This document shows positions 62,293 to 64,000 of a stretch of DNA of 64,000 nt, piece after piece. This DNA comes from Chiridota heheva. Lineage: Eukaryota; Echinodermata; Holothuroidea; Apodida; Chiridotidae. Position numbers and translations under genes: made by a program. Position 1 is the stretch's first letter; each line of letters opens with the position of its first letter. A model generated the notes under the pieces. It did not search any database, was not told the origin of the DNA, and was given only the letters and a program-made list of their open reading frames with translations. The stretch is taken from positions 788,501-852,500 of the forward strand of contig JAIGNY010001222.1 in the NCBI GenBank assembly GCA_020152595.1, given 5' to 3'.

Positions 62293-62328
62293 GTATGTGT
62301 GTGTGTGTGTGTGTGTGTGCGTGTGCGG
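62293..62328 (+). repeat. (TG)n microsatellite
   Basis: ATGTATGTGTGTGTGTGTGT and a GCGTGTGCG end, adjoining the TA run. Confidence 0.95.
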
Positions 62329-62676
62329 GGGACGCTCTTATCTGCTCTTACCTTTAACTATATTTGATTAATTCTTGATTACATATTCGAAAATGTATTC
62401 ATGTTCATCAAGTAAAGCATACTAAACGTTATTTTCATGTGAAATTTGCAGTATAATTGGTGCATCAAGTGTGAGGAAGATTTTATGGACCAACTTCTCA
62501 CAATATAATCCACCTGGGTATTTAAACCCATGGAGGTGAACATAACTTGTTCTAATTGTCACTAATATTACTAACATTAGTACGGGAGCAATACAGGGCT
62601 TCAGTTTTTTTGCTATGAAAACCACAGTCTACAACCTTATAAATTCTGCCTCGGGATAACATTGCATTGTACAATT

Positions 62677-63112
62677 AGTCCGGTTGGTACCCGCGACCAG
62701 GAGAACAGTATTTTTTGTTCTCACGGGTGATCCTTTACAGAAGTTTCCCACAGTGCATCTATCCAAATTCAAATTTTGTATAGGAATAACATAAGAAACA
62801 GACACATTTCGAGCGCGGGTAATTCAACCGCTGCAAAGGGTTCTAATTTTTCTTCACGATTTGAAATAATGGCATATGAATGATCTTTTTACCGTGCGCT
62901 TTTAAAATTGACTGTGCGGTTTAAAAAAAAAAAAATGATGAATAGTGGTGACTTCTTATAATATGTTACTATTAGGCAGTCGCCTTTTAACAAGATATTT
63001 TGAAAATCAAAACATTTAAAAGTTTTGTTCGGGAATTATTTTTGACAACGTTACCATTTTAGTCAAAATGTTTTACAAAACTGTTCTTCCGATCGTGGGT
63101 ACGAATCGGACT
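62677..63112 (+). mobile_element. MITE copy C, 436 bp, palindrome-TIR family
   Basis: The left end AGTCCGGTTGGTACCC and the reverse complement of the right end AGTCCGATTCGTACCC differ at two of 16 positions. GAGAACAGTATTTTTTGTTC on the left and CTGTTCTTCCGATCG on the right mirror the inner palindromic motifs of copy B. Shared interior with copy B (GACACATTTCGAGCGCG, TTCTTCACGATTTGAAATAA) proves common origin. No coding capacity. Confidence 0.85.
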
Positions 63113-64000
63113 GATAAGCGGTCACCGGAATGGAAATGAATGGCTGTGAGAGCAAGTTTAGGAACAATCATCATTTCCTCATAGAAGTACGCTGCTCGAG
63201 TGCGTTGAAGTCTTCCAAAAATTTCAGCGATAAGATCGCGGTACGCTGATTGAATAAAATGACTTCATTCCAGTGGGAAAATGGTCATGTAGAAAAGGCA
63301 TGTTAAGGACATATAAGCTTATTTCAATATGGGTAAATCATACAGATACAAGATTTGATGTGGACATACATGAAACCAAGCTTAACTCTTCAAACTGTTC
63401 CTTTAAAAGGCGTTGTATAATAACAGATAATATTTTTGGTATTCAAAAGTTGAGTTTAATCCAATACGTGAATATGTCCTTAGCGGAATAAGATATATTG
63501 AGGTGATTTCTTCATCCTTTGCCTCTACTATAGCTCTCGTTCAAATTTGCTTGATCATTCAACTAATCACTTAAAGTATATACATTGCATTTTTGCATTC
63601 ATCAAGTTTTCGAATTAAGGTTTCTCCATCAAACGCTTGTAATAATCTATACCTATTGGTGGAGTCATAATGACAGTTTCTTTTTGCAGCAGAATATGAT
63701 AAACTATTCAATGCAACTGTATTGATTGTTTGCAACGCAGGTCCTATTCTTATCTTTGGGCAAAAATAAACAACATGTTTCTTGAAACTCCCTATCTCCA
63801 TAAATATTAAGATAAAGAACATGCGAATGCATAAAAACGTTGTTCGTGAATCCTTTGTTTCCTATATTAAAGTATAAAATGAAAACCTGTTTTGAACTCT
63901 CTTGCTGACAAAATAAAACGGTTTTAAAATTAAAAACGTAAGTTGCTAACCTCTTTTTCTAATGAAAACGTTACTAAAAGCTTCCATGAAAGTATTATGA
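63113..64000. other. unassigned AT-rich end of the window
   Basis: Frames at 63,273-63,491 (+) and 63,571-63,822 (-) are open but without motif. The latter contains a Cys/Lys-mixed sequence that could be an exon of an unknown gene; no splice sites stand out. Confidence 0.35.

Noticed and set aside
63571-63822. 83-codon minus-strand frame near the window end
   Set aside because: Open but without motif, splice signals or neighbours; insufficient support for a gene.

Overview
The window looks like nuclear DNA from a marine invertebrate animal. It is strongly AT-rich, has very long (TA)n microsatellites, spliced exons with metazoan donor sites, and relics of several animal transposon classes. 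Sushi/CCP and PAN-like secreted domains, a THAP-type zinc finger and an XPG-nuclease transposase fit a deuterostome such as an echinoderm, but the species cannot be fixed from this sequence. No complete single-exon host gene, rRNA, canonical tRNA gene or CRISPR array was found. The recognisable content is exon fragments of secreted proteins on the minus strand, plus decayed mobile elements.

Layout. 1-5 kb: non-coding, with a 0.5 kb (TA)n tract and two blocks that resemble the sushi-gene introns near 26 kb. 5-8.3 kb: a decayed non-LTR retrotransposon on the minus strand (endonuclease and reverse transcriptase pieces). 9.4-9.9 kb: a TIR element of a palindrome-rich MITE family with further members at 2.36, 14.4-15.8 and 62.7-63.1 kb. 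10.17-10.45 kb: an intact minus-strand first exon with signal peptide and PAN/apple-like cysteines. 12.8-13.6 kb: an 18-bp-period simple repeat followed by (TA)n. 16.3-21.1 kb: a 4.8 kb TIR-bounded non-autonomous element carrying two (TA)n arrays and a retroposon tail. 22.4-23.3 kb: a tandem duplication with (TA)n arrays. 24-27 kb: three degenerate CCP exons on the minus strand. 29.9-30.1 kb: an exon-like segment with an in-frame stop.

30.4-38.3 kb: a roughly 3 kb unit repeated three times. Each unit has a minus-strand signal-peptide first exon; only the third is open with an intact donor. One unit also carries a 239-bp TTAA-flanked MITE that the paralogous unit lacks. 38.6-41.4 kb: a GC-richer relic with a DIRS-like reverse transcriptase. 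41.5-42.7 kb: a two-copy 600-bp duplication. 44.4-44.7 kb: a frameshifted THAP domain. 49.0-61.55 kb: a candidate 12.5 kb DNA transposon with inverted ends. It encloses a broken 1,700-residue transposase with Cys-rich N-terminus, a GDAKTYE/GEWH core, an XPG-like nuclease region and a C-terminal CXC motif, best matching the Academ type. Two SINEs of one tRNA-derived family in opposite orientations and a 145-bp tandem array lie inside it. 62-64 kb: (TA)n, another MITE copy and unassigned AT-rich DNA.

How it fits together. The host signal is a locus of tandemly duplicated, mostly dead secreted/CCP-type exons transcribed right to left, which mobile elements have repeatedly invaded. Gene models cannot be closed, because the later exons of the PAN exon and of the intact signal-peptide exon were not found. 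All family calls are by eye from motifs; no database search was run.
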